Below, piece by piece: positions 1 through 9,500 of a stretch of DNA of 64,000 bases. A model generated the notes under the pieces. It made no database searches and was not told the DNA's origin. It saw only the letters and a list, made by a program, of their open reading frames with translations. Numbering within the stretch: the stretch's first letter is position 1; every line of letters starts with the position of its first letter. A program made the position numbers and the translations under genes. This stretch comes from RH-AL1 sp964244495 (GTDB lineage Bacteria > Pseudomonadota > Alphaproteobacteria > Rhizobiales > Beijerinckiaceae). The DNA is taken from NCBI GenBank assembly GCA_964244495.1, contig CAXTIU010000003.1, positions 1 to 64,000 of the forward strand, written 5' to 3'.

Positions 1-139
1 TCGCCAGCGCGAGAACCACACCCCCGAAAATCGCGCCCCAGGAAATGCGCTTGTGAACGTGCTCCCATCCCGCCGATCCGATGGAGGCCGGCATGTTCGT
101 TCCGATCGGGGCCGCCGGCCTGCCGTAACTATCGCTCAT
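1..139 (-). CDS. Membrane protein, N-terminal part only (cut by window edge)
   Basis: An ATG at 137-139 on the minus strand opens a frame that runs off the left edge, giving about 46 residues. It starts MSDSYGRPAAPIG and enters a hydrophobic segment WGAIFGGVVLALA, so the product is probably an integral membrane protein. A polar leader followed by a W-(A/G)-(S/A)-I-x-GG-type first membrane helix also occurs in the 289-aa membrane protein at 44152-45021, so the two may be distant paralogues. This is inference from a very short stretch, and the family cannot be assigned. Confidence 0.55.
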   Translation of the reverse strand, partial: MSDSYGRPAAPIGTNMPASIGSAGWEHVHKRISWGAIFGGVVLALA

Positions 140-451
140 AGTCGCTCGCTTCTGCTATGTCAGTGACGATCTCAACATCTAAGGCGGCGCAGTCCAAAAG
201 CCATGCTTCAGATGTGCTATTTACCTGACACGAAAGGGTCATGCCCACTTGGATCTATCATTTTATATGAAGAAAAACTGTCAAACGACAGTCTTTAAGA
301 TTTGCTATAATTCGCCCGCGCCCAGCGCGACGGACATTCTCTTGCGTCATCTTCGCACTCGAAGCGGATATCGCCTGCGCGCAACGCGACCAGCATGCCG
401 AAGGCTCCTTGCCTTCGGCATGCTGGTTCCGAGCTCCGCCGGCTCCCGGCC
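140..451. other. Intergenic stretch with inverted repeat and TATAAT box
   Basis: No convincing gene is seen. The part before about 310 is clearly richer in A/T than its surroundings. It holds a perfect inverted repeat ACTGTC-AAAC-GACAGT at 277-292, followed by TATAAT at 306-311 on the plus strand. A long perfect hairpin lies at 389-427 (listed separately). No plus-strand gene with good coding character follows the TATAAT within 1 kb, so what it would drive is unknown. Confidence 0.4.
389..427 (-). terminator. Perfect 16-bp stem hairpin after small gene
   Basis: Positions 389-404 and 412-427 are exact reverse complements (16 bp) around a 7-nt loop CTCCTTG. It lies 25 bp beyond the stop codon of the minus-strand gene at 452-691. 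There is no T-tract, so it may be a transcript-end stabiliser or a palindromic repeat rather than a classical terminator. Confidence 0.45.
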
Positions 452-691
452 CTAGGCCGATTTCGCGTCGTTCGCTTTCCCGGGCGCTTCACCGCGAACC
501 AGGCTGGCGTGCCGTCTCAGGAGCAGCGAAAGCTTGGCCGCCATCGTCGCTTCTATGTCCTTCACGAGGTCCACGTAGCGGGGCTCGGTGTCGAAGCGAA
601 GCTTGGCGACGACGACGCGCTGATGGTCCAGGCGCTTCTTGCTCCTGGCGATCATTTCAAGGGAGTAGTCGATCTCCGTACGGCTTATCAT
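452..691 (-). CDS. Small hypothetical protein (79 aa)
   Basis: Unrecognised small soluble protein. It reads MISRTEIDYSLEMIARSKK and continues as a charged, helix-prone sequence with regular hydrophobic spacing, so a helical or coiled-coil fold is likely. The ATG at 689-691 is chosen because AAGG precedes it at a suitable distance. The frame is open further upstream to 730, but that extension is Pro/Ser/Arg-rich and looks non-coding. It lies 81 bp downstream of another small gene on the same strand (773-1000) and may be co-transcribed with it. The hairpin at 389-427 follows its stop. Confidence 0.5.
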   Translation of the reverse strand: MISRTEIDYSLEMIARSKKRLDHQRVVVAKLRFDTEPRYVDLVKDIEATMAAKLSLLLRRHASLVRGEAPGKANDAKSA

Positions 692-772
692 TGATCGCCT
701 TGTCGATGATGTGGGGCGTGGGCAAGCCACGACGATGCCGCTCGTTCCTGACGCCGGTGCATGGTCCTGACG

Positions 773-1000
773 TCAGTGCATGCGAGTGGGACGAGCCTTG
801 GCAACAGTTTCCAGGATGAGCTGATGAAGCAACCTTTCCAGGAGTACCTGTTCTCGGAGGTCACTCCGCTTCTGGGCCGCGAGCAACATGCCTTCGAGAT
901 CGTCGACCTGCGCGACGTCGCTCACCTGTTCGGCGAGCCGGCCGGTCGCCGTATTCACGCGGAGCACTGACGCATCAAGATCAAGCACGTTTCGCGGCAT
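773..1000 (-). CDS. Small hypothetical protein (75 aa)
   Basis: Unrecognised protein starting MPRNVLDLDASVLRVNTATG, then a helix-rich charged sequence. The ATG at 998-1000 is preceded by a strong GGAGG ribosome-binding site seven bases upstream, which supports both the start and the gene. An in-frame ATG at 1015 is less well placed. It is followed on the same strand by the 79-aa gene. No domain, signal peptide or membrane segment is visible. Confidence 0.55.
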   Translation of the reverse strand: MPRNVLDLDASVLRVNTATGRLAEQVSDVAQVDDLEGMLLAAQKRSDLREQVLLERLLHQLILETVAKARPTRMH

Positions 1001-1428
1001 GGCTTCCCTCCGCAACCAGGCGAACGCTAACTATGGAACAACTGTTTTGCACACCATATAATCGCTGAACGACTATTCAAATCTGTGTCGCCTTGCCCGG
1101 AGCCGAGGCTCGTCCGACGAGCCCCTTCAGGGATGCCCAGGCCCGACGCCTCATGCCGAAGCCCCGAGCCTGACCCAAGCGGCTTCGGGATCATGCGCGC
1201 TTCGACGTCCGTCGAGGTCGATGCGGCGCGTGCCGACCTCGCCAGGCACGCGCCGTCCCCGCCGCCCGTCGATCTCGGCGTAGCGGCTTGATCTCGCACG
1301 ATCTTCGACGCTTACAAAAACGCATCCGCGACATTCGTTAATAGACCGTTCACGAACGGCTCAACCGTGGCAGAAACAGGTCCGCAGTGATCGTGCGTTC
1401 CCCTAGGCCGACAACGTAGGGTGGCCCT
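1001..1428. other. Divergent intergenic region with two palindromes
   Basis: A 428-bp gap between divergently read small genes, with no convincing coding frame. It contains TATAAT at 1057-1062, a stem-loop at 1224-1255 (listed) and a perfect inverted repeat CCGTTC-AC-GAACGG at 1346-1359. The last lies 70 bp before the start of the 72-aa gene and is a plausible operator. No regulator is known for it. Confidence 0.35.
1224..1255. repeat. 11-bp stem-loop
   Basis: CGGCGCGTGCC at 1224-1234 pairs exactly with GGCACGCGCCG at 1245-1255 around a 10-nt loop. No T-tract follows on either strand. Role unknown. Confidence 0.4.
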
Positions 1429-1647
1429 ATGGTTCACGACCAAAGCTTCGAAATCTACTGCCAGCAAATCGCGCTCATGACACAGATCATCTCGATGCGT
1501 CGGCGGTCCATGTCCGTCGAGGATCGGGAGGCGCGCCTAACCGCCATCTGCAAATGCGCTGAACTGTCGTTGAGACGGGATCTGGAAGCGATCATGGAAC
1601 TCGAGAAGACGTTCGAGCACCTCGGGGTCGAGGCGCCTTCAGGCTGA
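1429..1647 (+). CDS. Small hypothetical protein (72 aa)
   Basis: Unrecognised protein of 72 residues, with a helix-rich sequence of alternating charged and hydrophobic residues and three cysteines (CQQ, CKCAE). The start ATG is preceded by AGGGTGG, a reasonable ribosome-binding site. No membrane segment or signal peptide. It stands alone between a regulatory-looking gap and the PAS protein gene. The compact non-repetitive composition argues that it is real. Function unknown. Confidence 0.5.
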   Translation: MVHDQSFEIYCQQIALMTQIISMRRRSMSVEDREARLTAICKCAELSLRRDLEAIMELEKTFEHLGVEAPSG

Positions 1648-1837
1648 GCGGCGCCCGCGGCGAGGCCGTGCCGTACGGACCCGTCAAGGATACAAGTTTG
1701 TTTAGCAACTATGCGCAAAGATCGAGACGGCGACCGTTGCGGTCGCTCCGGATCGAGGCTTTGTAGGCGACGTGTGCCGACGCGGCTCTCAGGCGCGCGC
1801 GTCATATACTTCCCTCGCGCGAGGCACATGAACTTCT

Positions 1838-2311
1838 ATGCCAGAAGATATTCGAAAGTCCGAACAGCAAAAGGATGCGGAAGCCGAGGTCGACCGCTTC
1901 AGGGAAGCGCTTGGTCCGTTCGTGACCGCCGCCGACACGACACGGATGCCGATGGTGTTCACGGACGCCAAGGCATCCGATCATCCCATCGTCTACGTCA
2001 ATCAGGCGTTCCTCTCGCTGATCGGATACGATGAGCACGAGGTGATGGGGCAGAGCTTCGACTTCCTGATGCAGCGCGGCACCGATCCCGAGATGCTGGC
2101 GGAAATCCGAACGTCCTTCGAGGGCGGACGCGACCTGGAACCGCTGGTGCGTTACCGGCGCAAGGATGGCACCATGGTCTGGCTCCTCGTCTTCATCACG
2201 CCCGTGCGGAACGGGAACGGCGAGGTCGAGCAGCACTTCGCCTCGTTCGTGAACATCACGCGACAGAAGGAGGAGGAGGATCGTCTGCGTGCCCTCTTCA
2301 CCCGGTCGTGA
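1838..2311 (+). CDS. PAS protein, LOV-like but lacking the photoactive cysteine
   Basis: A 157-aa single-domain PAS protein. Residues about 35-140 follow the LOV pattern closely: an FTDAxxxDHPIVYVNQAF start, then IGYDEHEVMGQ, TDPEMLAEIR, the DGTMVW strand and a final VNITRQKEEEDR helix. In LOV photoreceptors the signature is G-x-N-C-R-F-L-Q. Here it reads GQSFDFLMQ, so the flavin-bonding Cys is Phe and the neighbouring Asn, Arg and Gln are changed too. The two later flavin-contacting Asn also appear replaced (RYRRKDG, VWLLVF). It is therefore probably not a flavin photoreceptor, but a PAS sensor or partner-binding module of unknown ligand. No output domain is attached. Its neighbour is a LysR regulator. 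Confidence 0.8.
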   Translation: MPEDIRKSEQQKDAEAEVDRFREALGPFVTAADTTRMPMVFTDAKASDHPIVYVNQAFLSLIGYDEHEVMGQSFDFLMQRGTDPEMLAEIRTSFEGGRDLEPLVRYRRKDGTMVWLLVFITPVRNGNGEVEQHFASFVNITRQKEEEDRLRALFTRS

Positions 2312-2527
2312 CCCCGGTTCGGCCCGTCGTCCTCGGACCGAAACGCCACGAAGCCGGGCGCGATCCAAGGTCCGGCTACGCCCGGCCAGACGCGTGCGCG
2401 GCGCTTCTCGGAAGAAGCTGACGCCCGCGGAGATCGGACGTTCGATGGAAAGGGTCCATCGTCAGCGTTACAACTTGCCTTAGCTTTACGACTTGGGGTC
2501 CATAGATGACCGACGCCGGCTTCTCCG

Positions 2528-3463
2528 ATGCTTGACTGGGACGACATCCGCTTCTTCCTCTCCGTGACGCGGCACGGCAAACTGTCCTCCGCCGCCAGAG
2601 AGCTCCGCGTCTCGCAACCGACGGTCGGGCGCCGCCTGGCCTCGCTGGAGGCGAACCTCGGCGTCCGCCTGCTCAATCGAACCCCCGACGGATACGTGCT
2701 GACGCCGGCGGGCGAGGACGTCCGCGATAAGGCCGAGCGCCTGGAAATCGAGGCGGAGGCGCTGGAACGCACCGTCGGCGGCCGCGACATGCGCTTGTCG
2801 GGACGCGTGCGGGTGACCTGCGCGGAGACGATGGCCGCGCACGTCCTGGCGCCCTGCTTCGCGTCGCTCCAGCGTCAGCACGCCGACATCATCGTCGAAT
2901 TGATCCCCGACCCGCGGGAACTCAGCCTGTCGATGCGGGAGGCCGAGCTGTCCGTTCGCCTCACCCAGCCGAACCAGCACGACCTCGTCGTCCGCCGCAT
3001 CGGCAGCCTCGCCTTCGGTCTGTACGCCAGCCCCGACTACCTGGAACGGCACGTCGAGTTGGACTTCGAGGATGGTTGCCCCGGTCAACACCTGATCGGG
3101 CAGCTCGACGACATCCAGGACACGCCGCAATTCAACTGGCTCGCCAACCTCACCCCTCGCGCCAGGATCGCGTTCCAGACCAGCAGCCATGAGGCGGCGG
3201 TCGCCGCCGCCATCCACGGAGCCGGCCTGGCGTGCCTGGCTCGTTTCCGTGCCGACCATGAACCGGGTCTGGTCCGCCTCGACCCGCCGATCCCGGCGCC
3301 CACCACTGGGATCTGGCTGGTCGTCCACAAGGACAACAAGGATACGTCGCGGATCAGGGCCGTCATGACGCATATAGCGGATTGCATCCAGACCCAGCGC
3401 CTCAGCCTCGTGCCGGAAGGTGCGGTCGGGGCCGACCCCGTCCAGGATGGCTCGGCGCGCTGA
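2528..3463 (+). CDS. LysR-family transcriptional regulator
   Basis: A 311-aa regulator with the classical LysR layout. The N-terminal winged helix-turn-helix (residues about 4-62) contains the hallmark SSAARELRVSQPTVGRRLAS and LGVRLLNRTPDGYVLTPAGE. A periplasmic-binding-like effector domain covers residues about 90-290. Such proteins bind DNA as tetramers and respond to a small ligand. The effector is not predictable here. The gene precedes the esterase at 3710 on the same strand with a gap of about 250 bp, so that gene is a candidate target, although LysR targets are more often divergent. No good ribosome-binding site is visible before the ATG. Confidence 0.9.
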   Translation: MLDWDDIRFFLSVTRHGKLSSAARELRVSQPTVGRRLASLEANLGVRLLNRTPDGYVLTPAGEDVRDKAERLEIEAEALERTVGGRDMRLSGRVRVTCAETMAAHVLAPCFASLQRQHADIIVELIPDPRELSLSMREAELSVRLTQPNQHDLVVRRIGSLAFGLYASPDYLERHVELDFEDGCPGQHLIGQLDDIQDTPQFNWLANLTPRARIAFQTSSHEAAVAAAIHGAGLACLARFRADHEPGLVRLDPPIPAPTTGIWLVVHKDNKDTSRIRAVMTHIADCIQTQRLSLVPEGAVGADPVQDGSAR

Positions 3464-3709
3464 GCGCCGATGCGCCGCCGGGGGCTTCGCGATGGCCCGG
3501 CCTCCCGGTTCGACGAGACCGTTGCGGCGGCGGGGCGGTGCGGGCACGATGACCGAGAGCATCGGCCCGACGTGCGCGGCGGTCTTCGGAAGAAGCCGAC
3601 GCGGTGGAAAGGTTACGGCGCCGGGCCCGCGTCCGCGACGCGGCCCGATGCCTTGGAGGTCGATCTCGACCATCCGTCGGGGCGGTTGGCTCTCGAAGCA
3701 GGGGCGTGC

Positions 3710-4693
3710 ATGGCCGACTTTCAGGGTTCTTCGTTGTTCTCGTTCTGGACGACGCCGGACGTCGCCCCCGACCGGCTTCGAGAGCTCGGCGATTTTGGAT
3801 CGAACCCGGGAAATCTCAGGGCCTGGACGTACATCCCGCGGGACCTCGGGCCCGAAGCACCGCTCGTCGTCGTCTTCCACGGGGGGTCGCAGTCGGCCTA
3901 CGACACCGATCTCGGGTCGGGGTGGTCGAGGCTCGCCGACAAACACGGCTTCGCGCTGCTCTTCCCCGAGCAGCGCTGGTCGAACAACGCCGCCCTATGC
4001 TTCAACTGGTACGAGGCGGGCGACAACACGCGATCCTCCGGCGAGGCGCTCTCGACGAGGCAGATGGTCGAGACGCTCATCCTGAGCAAGGGGCTGGATC
4101 GGGGCAAGGTGTTCGTGTCCGGCCTGTCCGCGGGCGGCGCGATGGCGGCCGTCATGATGGCGACGTACCCGGAGGTGTTCTCGGGCGGCGCCATGATCGC
4201 CGGGCTCCCGTACGGCTGCGCCGTCGGCATCCTCCAGGCCATGGACCGGATGCACGGCCTCGGCGGCCCCTCAGCCCGCCAGCTCGAGGCGAAGGTGCGC
4301 GCCGCTTCCGGGCACGATGGTCCTTGGCCGCGCCTGTCGCTGTGGCACGGCACCGCCGACCGCACCGTCGCCCTGTCGAACGTCGACGCGATCCTCGGGC
4401 AATGGTGCCTCCTGCACGGCCTGCGCGCCGAGGCCTCGCGACAGGAACTGGCGGACAACTACCCCCGCCGGGTCTGGTGCGACGCCGGCGGTCGCGAGGT
4501 GATCGAGTCCTACAGCATCACGGACATGGGCCACGGCACGCCGCTCGAGACCGGCGGCATCGACGGGGTCGGCGAAAGCGGAGCGTACATGCTGGACGTC
4601 CACATCAGCTCCACGCTGCGTATCGCGCGCTTCTGGGGCATCGTGCCGCCGCTCCCGATCAAGGCACTGGCCGAGGACGTCATGGAAGGCTGA
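3710..4693 (+). CDS. PHB depolymerase-family esterase (alpha/beta hydrolase)
   Basis: A 327-aa alpha/beta hydrolase of the poly(3-hydroxybutyrate) depolymerase/LpqC type. It shows the oxyanion-hole segment VVVFHGGSQ, the nucleophile elbow GLSAGGAMA, a catalytic Asp region in WHGTADRTV and the catalytic His in MGHGTP. The frame is open from 3470, but the first 80 residues are Arg-rich and unlike the family, so the ATG at 3710 (MADFQGSS) is preferred. There is no signal peptide, so the enzyme would be cytoplasmic. Family members cleave PHB oligomers or other aromatic and aliphatic esters. PHB synthesis genes lie 14 kb away in the same window, but the substrate is not proven. A LysR gene lies upstream. 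Confidence 0.82.
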   Translation: MADFQGSSLFSFWTTPDVAPDRLRELGDFGSNPGNLRAWTYIPRDLGPEAPLVVVFHGGSQSAYDTDLGSGWSRLADKHGFALLFPEQRWSNNAALCFNWYEAGDNTRSSGEALSTRQMVETLILSKGLDRGKVFVSGLSAGGAMAAVMMATYPEVFSGGAMIAGLPYGCAVGILQAMDRMHGLGGPSARQLEAKVRAASGHDGPWPRLSLWHGTADRTVALSNVDAILGQWCLLHGLRAEASRQELADNYPRRVWCDAGGREVIESYSITDMGHGTPLETGGIDGVGESGAYMLDVHISSTLRIARFWGIVPPLPIKALAEDVMEG

Positions 4694-4749
4694 TGATGGA
4701 GCGCCGCCCCGTCGTACGCGGACGCCGCAACGCGGGCGAGGAGATCGGC

Positions 4750-4826
4750 TGGTACCACCACCCCGGCTCGAACGGGGGACCTCTTGATCCACAATCAAGC
4801 GCTCTAACCAACTGAGCTATGGCGGC
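4750..4826 (-). tRNA. tRNA-His (anticodon GTG)
   Basis: A full cloverleaf on the minus strand, with CCA encoded at 4750-4752. The anticodon stem CTTGA/TCAAG encloses loop TTGTGGA with anticodon GTG. The T arm is CCCCG-TTCGAGC-CGGGG and the D arm GCTCAGTTGGTTAGAGC. The acceptor pairs GCCGCCA with TGGTGGT. Discriminator base 73 is A and base 72 is U (G1-U72). This is the variant known from alphaproteobacteria, which lost the universal G-1:C73 identity pair. Confidence 0.97.
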
Positions 4827-5125
4827 CGGCGGCGCGAACTTAGGGGCTGCGTTTGGCGATTGCAAGTTCCCTCGCCGCTGCGCGCCGCCGCTCCGGCCGG
4901 GCCCGCCCCAACGGCGTCGAGGGGCGATCGGCGGGGGCTCGGTGGCGGGGCCGGGAGGCGGTGAGTCCGCGCCGCCACAGCCGGATGACCGATGGCGCCG
5001 CGAACGCAAGCCCGCCTTGTGGCGGCGGCGGCGAGCGCCTACAAACGCTCGCGTCAAGCGAGAGCGGAACCATACGGCGCCTGCCGGACTGAGGACCGTT
5101 CGAGCGAGGGTGGGCCGGGCGGGTG

Positions 5126-5332
5126 ATGACCGAGGACGATCGCGGCGAAGCCGAACCCTTCGTTGCCGGGACCGGGGCGACCGACCGGAAGGCCGACGCC
5201 AAACGGCGCCTCGGCGCGGCGCTGCGCGCCAACCTGCGCCGGCGCAAGGCGTCGCCGGACCAGGGCGCGCGGGCGGCTGACGGGGATCACGCGACCGAGC
5301 GGGACCGGGCGACCGACCGGGACAGGGGATAG
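5126..5332 (+). CDS. Small conserved-type hypothetical upstream of murA (68 aa)
   Basis: A hydrophilic, basic 68-aa protein with a central RRLGAALRANLRRRKA segment. Small proteins with this kind of core are, to my knowledge, common just upstream of murA in Rhizobiales. A GTG at 5123 and an ATG at 5126 are adjacent, and the ATG is chosen. The stop lies 3 bp before the murA start, with AGGGG as the murA ribosome-binding site inside the end of this gene, so the two are probably translated from one transcript. No fold or function can be assigned. Confidence 0.6.
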   Translation: MTEDDRGEAEPFVAGTGATDRKADAKRRLGAALRANLRRRKASPDQGARAADGDHATERDRATDRDRG

Positions 5333-5335
5333 GGC

Positions 5336-6631
<1,296 letters not shown>

Positions 6632-6697
6632 ACGGGGGACGGGCTGGCGCGTTGCCCGGTTTCCTCCCACGAAGGCGCCCATGACCGCGATCCAACC

Positions 6698-7186
6698 ATG
6701 ACGAGCACGATCGAAGACGCCAAGCCCGCCGACGCGAAGCCGCTCCGGCTCGTGGCGCTCGACGCCGACGACCTCGCGATCCTGTCCGCCCATCTCCAGG
6801 ATGCCCTGGTGTCGGTGTCGGAACTCGCCTACCTCCCGCGCGAGCGCCGCTTCGCGCTGCTCGGCAAGCGGTACGACTGGGTGAAGGCCGCCAAGGGCGA
6901 GTGCGAGCGTTGCGCGGTCGGCCTGCACTTCGAGTGCGTGCTGGCCGTGGCGCGCACTGGCTTCGCGCAGGACGAGGCCGACCGCGTGCTCCACCTCCTC
7001 GCGATCGTGTTCGAGCCCGGGGGAACGCCAGGCGGCGCCGTCACCCTGACCTTCGCCGGCGGCGCCGCCGTGCGGCTCACGGTCGAATGCCTCGAAGGCC
7101 AGTTGAGCGACCTCGGCGAGCGCTTCCCCTGCGACAAGCTCCCGCCGCACCCACTCGACGAGGACCTCGCCGCCGCCCGGAGCTGA
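6698..7186 (+). CDS. DUF2948 family protein
   Basis: A 162-aa soluble protein of the alphaproteobacterial DUF2948 family. It has the family's opening LRLVALDADDLAILSAHLQDA, the ELAYLPRERRFALL strand region and the RLTVECLEGQLSDLGE end. Members are small, found almost only in alphaproteobacteria and usually near murA or hisD. No activity is known. The 66-bp gap after murA allows co-transcription. Confidence 0.9.
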   Translation: MTSTIEDAKPADAKPLRLVALDADDLAILSAHLQDALVSVSELAYLPRERRFALLGKRYDWVKAAKGECERCAVGLHFECVLAVARTGFAQDEADRVLHLLAIVFEPGGTPGGAVTLTFAGGAAVRLTVECLEGQLSDLGERFPCDKLPPHPLDEDLAAARS

Positions 7187-7231
7187 AGCGTCCGTCCGGG
7201 AACCGCCGCGCACTCTCCGGACCGATACCTC

Positions 7232-9070
7232 ATGATGCCCGCCATGTTCGCCAGCCGGTTCCAGTCCTTCGACGAGTCTTCCGACCCCGCCCAAGGCGCG
7301 GCGCGCGTGGCGGCGTTGCGGGCGGAGCTGGCGCGACAGGGCCTCGACGGCTTCATCGTGCCGCGCGCCGACCGCCACCAGGGCGAGTACGTGCCCCCCT
7401 GCGACGAGCGGCTGGCGTGGCTCACCGGCTTCACCGGCTCGGCCGGCCTCGCCGTCGTGCTGCACGGCGAGGCGGCCATCTTCGTCGACGGGCGCTACAC
7501 GCTGGCCGTGCGCGACCAGGTCGACACCGGCGTCGTCACCCCCGTGGCGGTCGCCGAGACGAAGCCGGAGGCCTGGATCGCCGAACACCTCGGCGCCGGC
7601 CGGCTCGGCTATGATTCGTGGTTGGCGACGCCGGGTGACGTCGGGCGGTGGAGCAAGGCCGTCGAGGCGGCGGGCGGCGCCCTCGTCCCGGTCGCCGCCA
7701 ACCCGGTCGACGCGATCTGGACCGACCGGCCGCCGCCTCCGCGAGGCAAGGTCACGCTGCGCGCGGAGGACCTGGCGGGGGAGGACACGGCGGCGAAGCT
7801 CGGCCGCGTCGTCGCGGCCTTGGACAAGGCGGGGCCGGGCAAGGCGGACGCGCTGCTCGTGTCCGACCCGCACGCGGTGGCGTGGCTCTTCAACATCCGC
7901 GGCGCCGATGTCGGCCACACGCCGCTGCCGCTCGGCTTCGCGCTGGTGCCCGCGGTCGGGCACCCGACCCTGTTCCTCGCGCGCGAAAAACTCGGGGACC
8001 ACGAGCACGAGGCCCTGTCGGCCCTCGCGACGGTGGCCGAGCCGGACTCGGTCGAGACGGTGCTGGTGGCGCTGGGCAAGGACGGCCGCGCGGTGATGGT
8101 CGACGCCGCGACCGTGCCGGCCCGCCTGACGCGGAGCCTGGAAGAGGCCGGCGGCACGGCGATCATCGGCCCCGACCCGGTGGCGCTGATGAAGGCGCGC
8201 AAGAACGCCGCCGAGCTGCGCGGCACGCGCGCCGCCCACGAGCGGGATGGCGCCGCCGTCACCCGCTTCCTCCACTGGTTCGCCGGGCACGCCCACCCCG
8301 GCGCGCTCACCGAGATCGCGGCGGCGCAGGCGCTGGAGGGCTTCCGCCACGAGACAGGGCTGCTGCGCGACCTGTCCTTCCCCACGATCTCGGCGGCGGG
8401 GCCGAACTCGGCGATCCCGCACTACCGCGTCTCGACCCGCTCGAACCGCCGGCTGGAGCAGGGCATCTACCTCATCGATTCCGGCGCGCAATACGAGGAC
8501 GGCACCACCGACATCACCCGCACGCTCGCCGTCGGCGAACCGACGCCGGAAATGCGCGACCGCTTCACCCGCGTGCTGAAGGGGCACATCGCGATCGCGC
8601 GGGCGACCTTCCCCGCCGGCACCACCGGCGCGCAGATCGACGCGCTGGCGCGGGTGCCGCTGTGGCAGGTCGGGCTCGACTTCGACCACGGCACCGGCCA
8701 CGGCGTCGGCGCCTACCTTTCCGTGCACGAGGGGCCGCAGCGCATCGCCAAGACCGGCCACGTGCCCCTCGAGCCGGGCATGATCCTGTCGAACGAGCCG
8801 GGCTACTACAAGGCCGGCGCCTACGGCATCCGCATCGAGAACCTGCTGGTCGTCGAGTCCCGCGTTTTTGAGGGCGGCGACCGGCCGACGCTCGGCTTCG
8901 AGACGATCACCTTCGCGCCGATCGACCGGGCGCTGATCGAGGCGGGGCTGCTGGACGCGGGCGAGCGGGCGTGGCTGGACGCCTACCACGCTCGGGTGCG
9001 CGAGCGCATCGGACCGCTGGTGCCGGACGACGTGCGGGCATGGCTGGACGGGGTGACGGCGCCGCTCTGA
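7232..9070 (+). CDS. Aminopeptidase P family (M24) Xaa-Pro peptidase
   Basis: A 612-aa M24B metallopeptidase that removes an N-terminal residue preceding proline. It has the three-domain long form: two creatinase-like N-terminal domains (about 20-170 and 175-335) and the pita-bread catalytic domain (about 345-560). Metal ligands are visible: Asp416 and Asp427 in DSGAQYEDGTTD, His in HGTGHGVGAYL, Glu in LSNEPGYY and Glu in GIRIENL. A C-terminal M24 extension region ends WLDGV. ATGs at 7232, 7235 and 7244 are all possible starts. Cytoplasmic, with no signal peptide. It is monocistronic-looking or at the end of the murA run. Confidence 0.93.
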   Translation: MMPAMFASRFQSFDESSDPAQGAARVAALRAELARQGLDGFIVPRADRHQGEYVPPCDERLAWLTGFTGSAGLAVVLHGEAAIFVDGRYTLAVRDQVDTGVVTPVAVAETKPEAWIAEHLGAGRLGYDSWLATPGDVGRWSKAVEAAGGALVPVAANPVDAIWTDRPPPPRGKVTLRAEDLAGEDTAAKLGRVVAALDKAGPGKADALLVSDPHAVAWLFNIRGADVGHTPLPLGFALVPAVGHPTLFLAREKLGDHEHEALSALATVAEPDSVETVLVALGKDGRAVMVDAATVPARLTRSLEEAGGTAIIGPDPVALMKARKNAAELRGTRAAHERDGAAVTRFLHWFAGHAHPGALTEIAAAQALEGFRHETGLLRDLSFPTISAAGPNSAIPHYRVSTRSNRRLEQGIYLIDSGAQYEDGTTDITRTLAVGEPTPEMRDRFTRVLKGHIAIARATFPAGTTGAQIDALARVPLWQVGLDFDHGTGHGVGAYLSVHEGPQRIAKTGHVPLEPGMILSNEPGYYKAGAYGIRIENLLVVESRVFEGGDRPTLGFETITFAPIDRALIEAGLLDAGERAWLDAYHARVRERIGPLVPDDVRAWLDGVTAPL

Positions 9071-9500
9071 GGGGTCGCGCGACGCCTCCCGGCACCGCGC
9101 CCGCCTCCGCCACGTCGCTCGCTGGCCCCCGGCGAAAGGCTTCGCGCATCAGCGCACCGACATGGCGTGAGGTACGCGCGCGACCCGGTTTCGCCCGCCT
9201 GGACCGATGGCCCCGCTGCGCCGCCGGACGTGCTACGCGAGCGGGCGCTTGAGACCGTCAACGCCGCCGCCGTCGCGGCCACGATCCTGGCACCATGATC
9301 CTCAGGGATGTTCATCGCGCGATGCTCGTGCCGGTACCCCGACCTGCGAGCCGGATCCGACAGGTCACCGATCCTCACCGAACGCTTAACGCAGCCCTGC
9401 GCGAACCGCTATGCTGCACTGCAATAAAAAGAATTGGCAGCAGCGTCGGCTTGCCTGACTCTATGCCTAACGACATACGTCGTAAGACAGAGAGAAAGTC
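9071..9500. other. Intergenic region, no gene seen
   Basis: 430 bp without a convincing frame. The last 100 bp are less GC-rich and probably contain the promoter of the small secreted protein that follows. They include TGCTGCACTGCAATAAA at about 9412-9428, which resembles TGC/GCA-type sites bound by PhaR-like regulators. That is a resemblance only. Confidence 0.3.

Noticed and set aside
249..455. A 68-codon plus-strand frame after the TATAAT region
   Set aside because: It runs through the 389-427 palindrome. The composition is typical of chance frames and it begins upstream of the promoter-like box.
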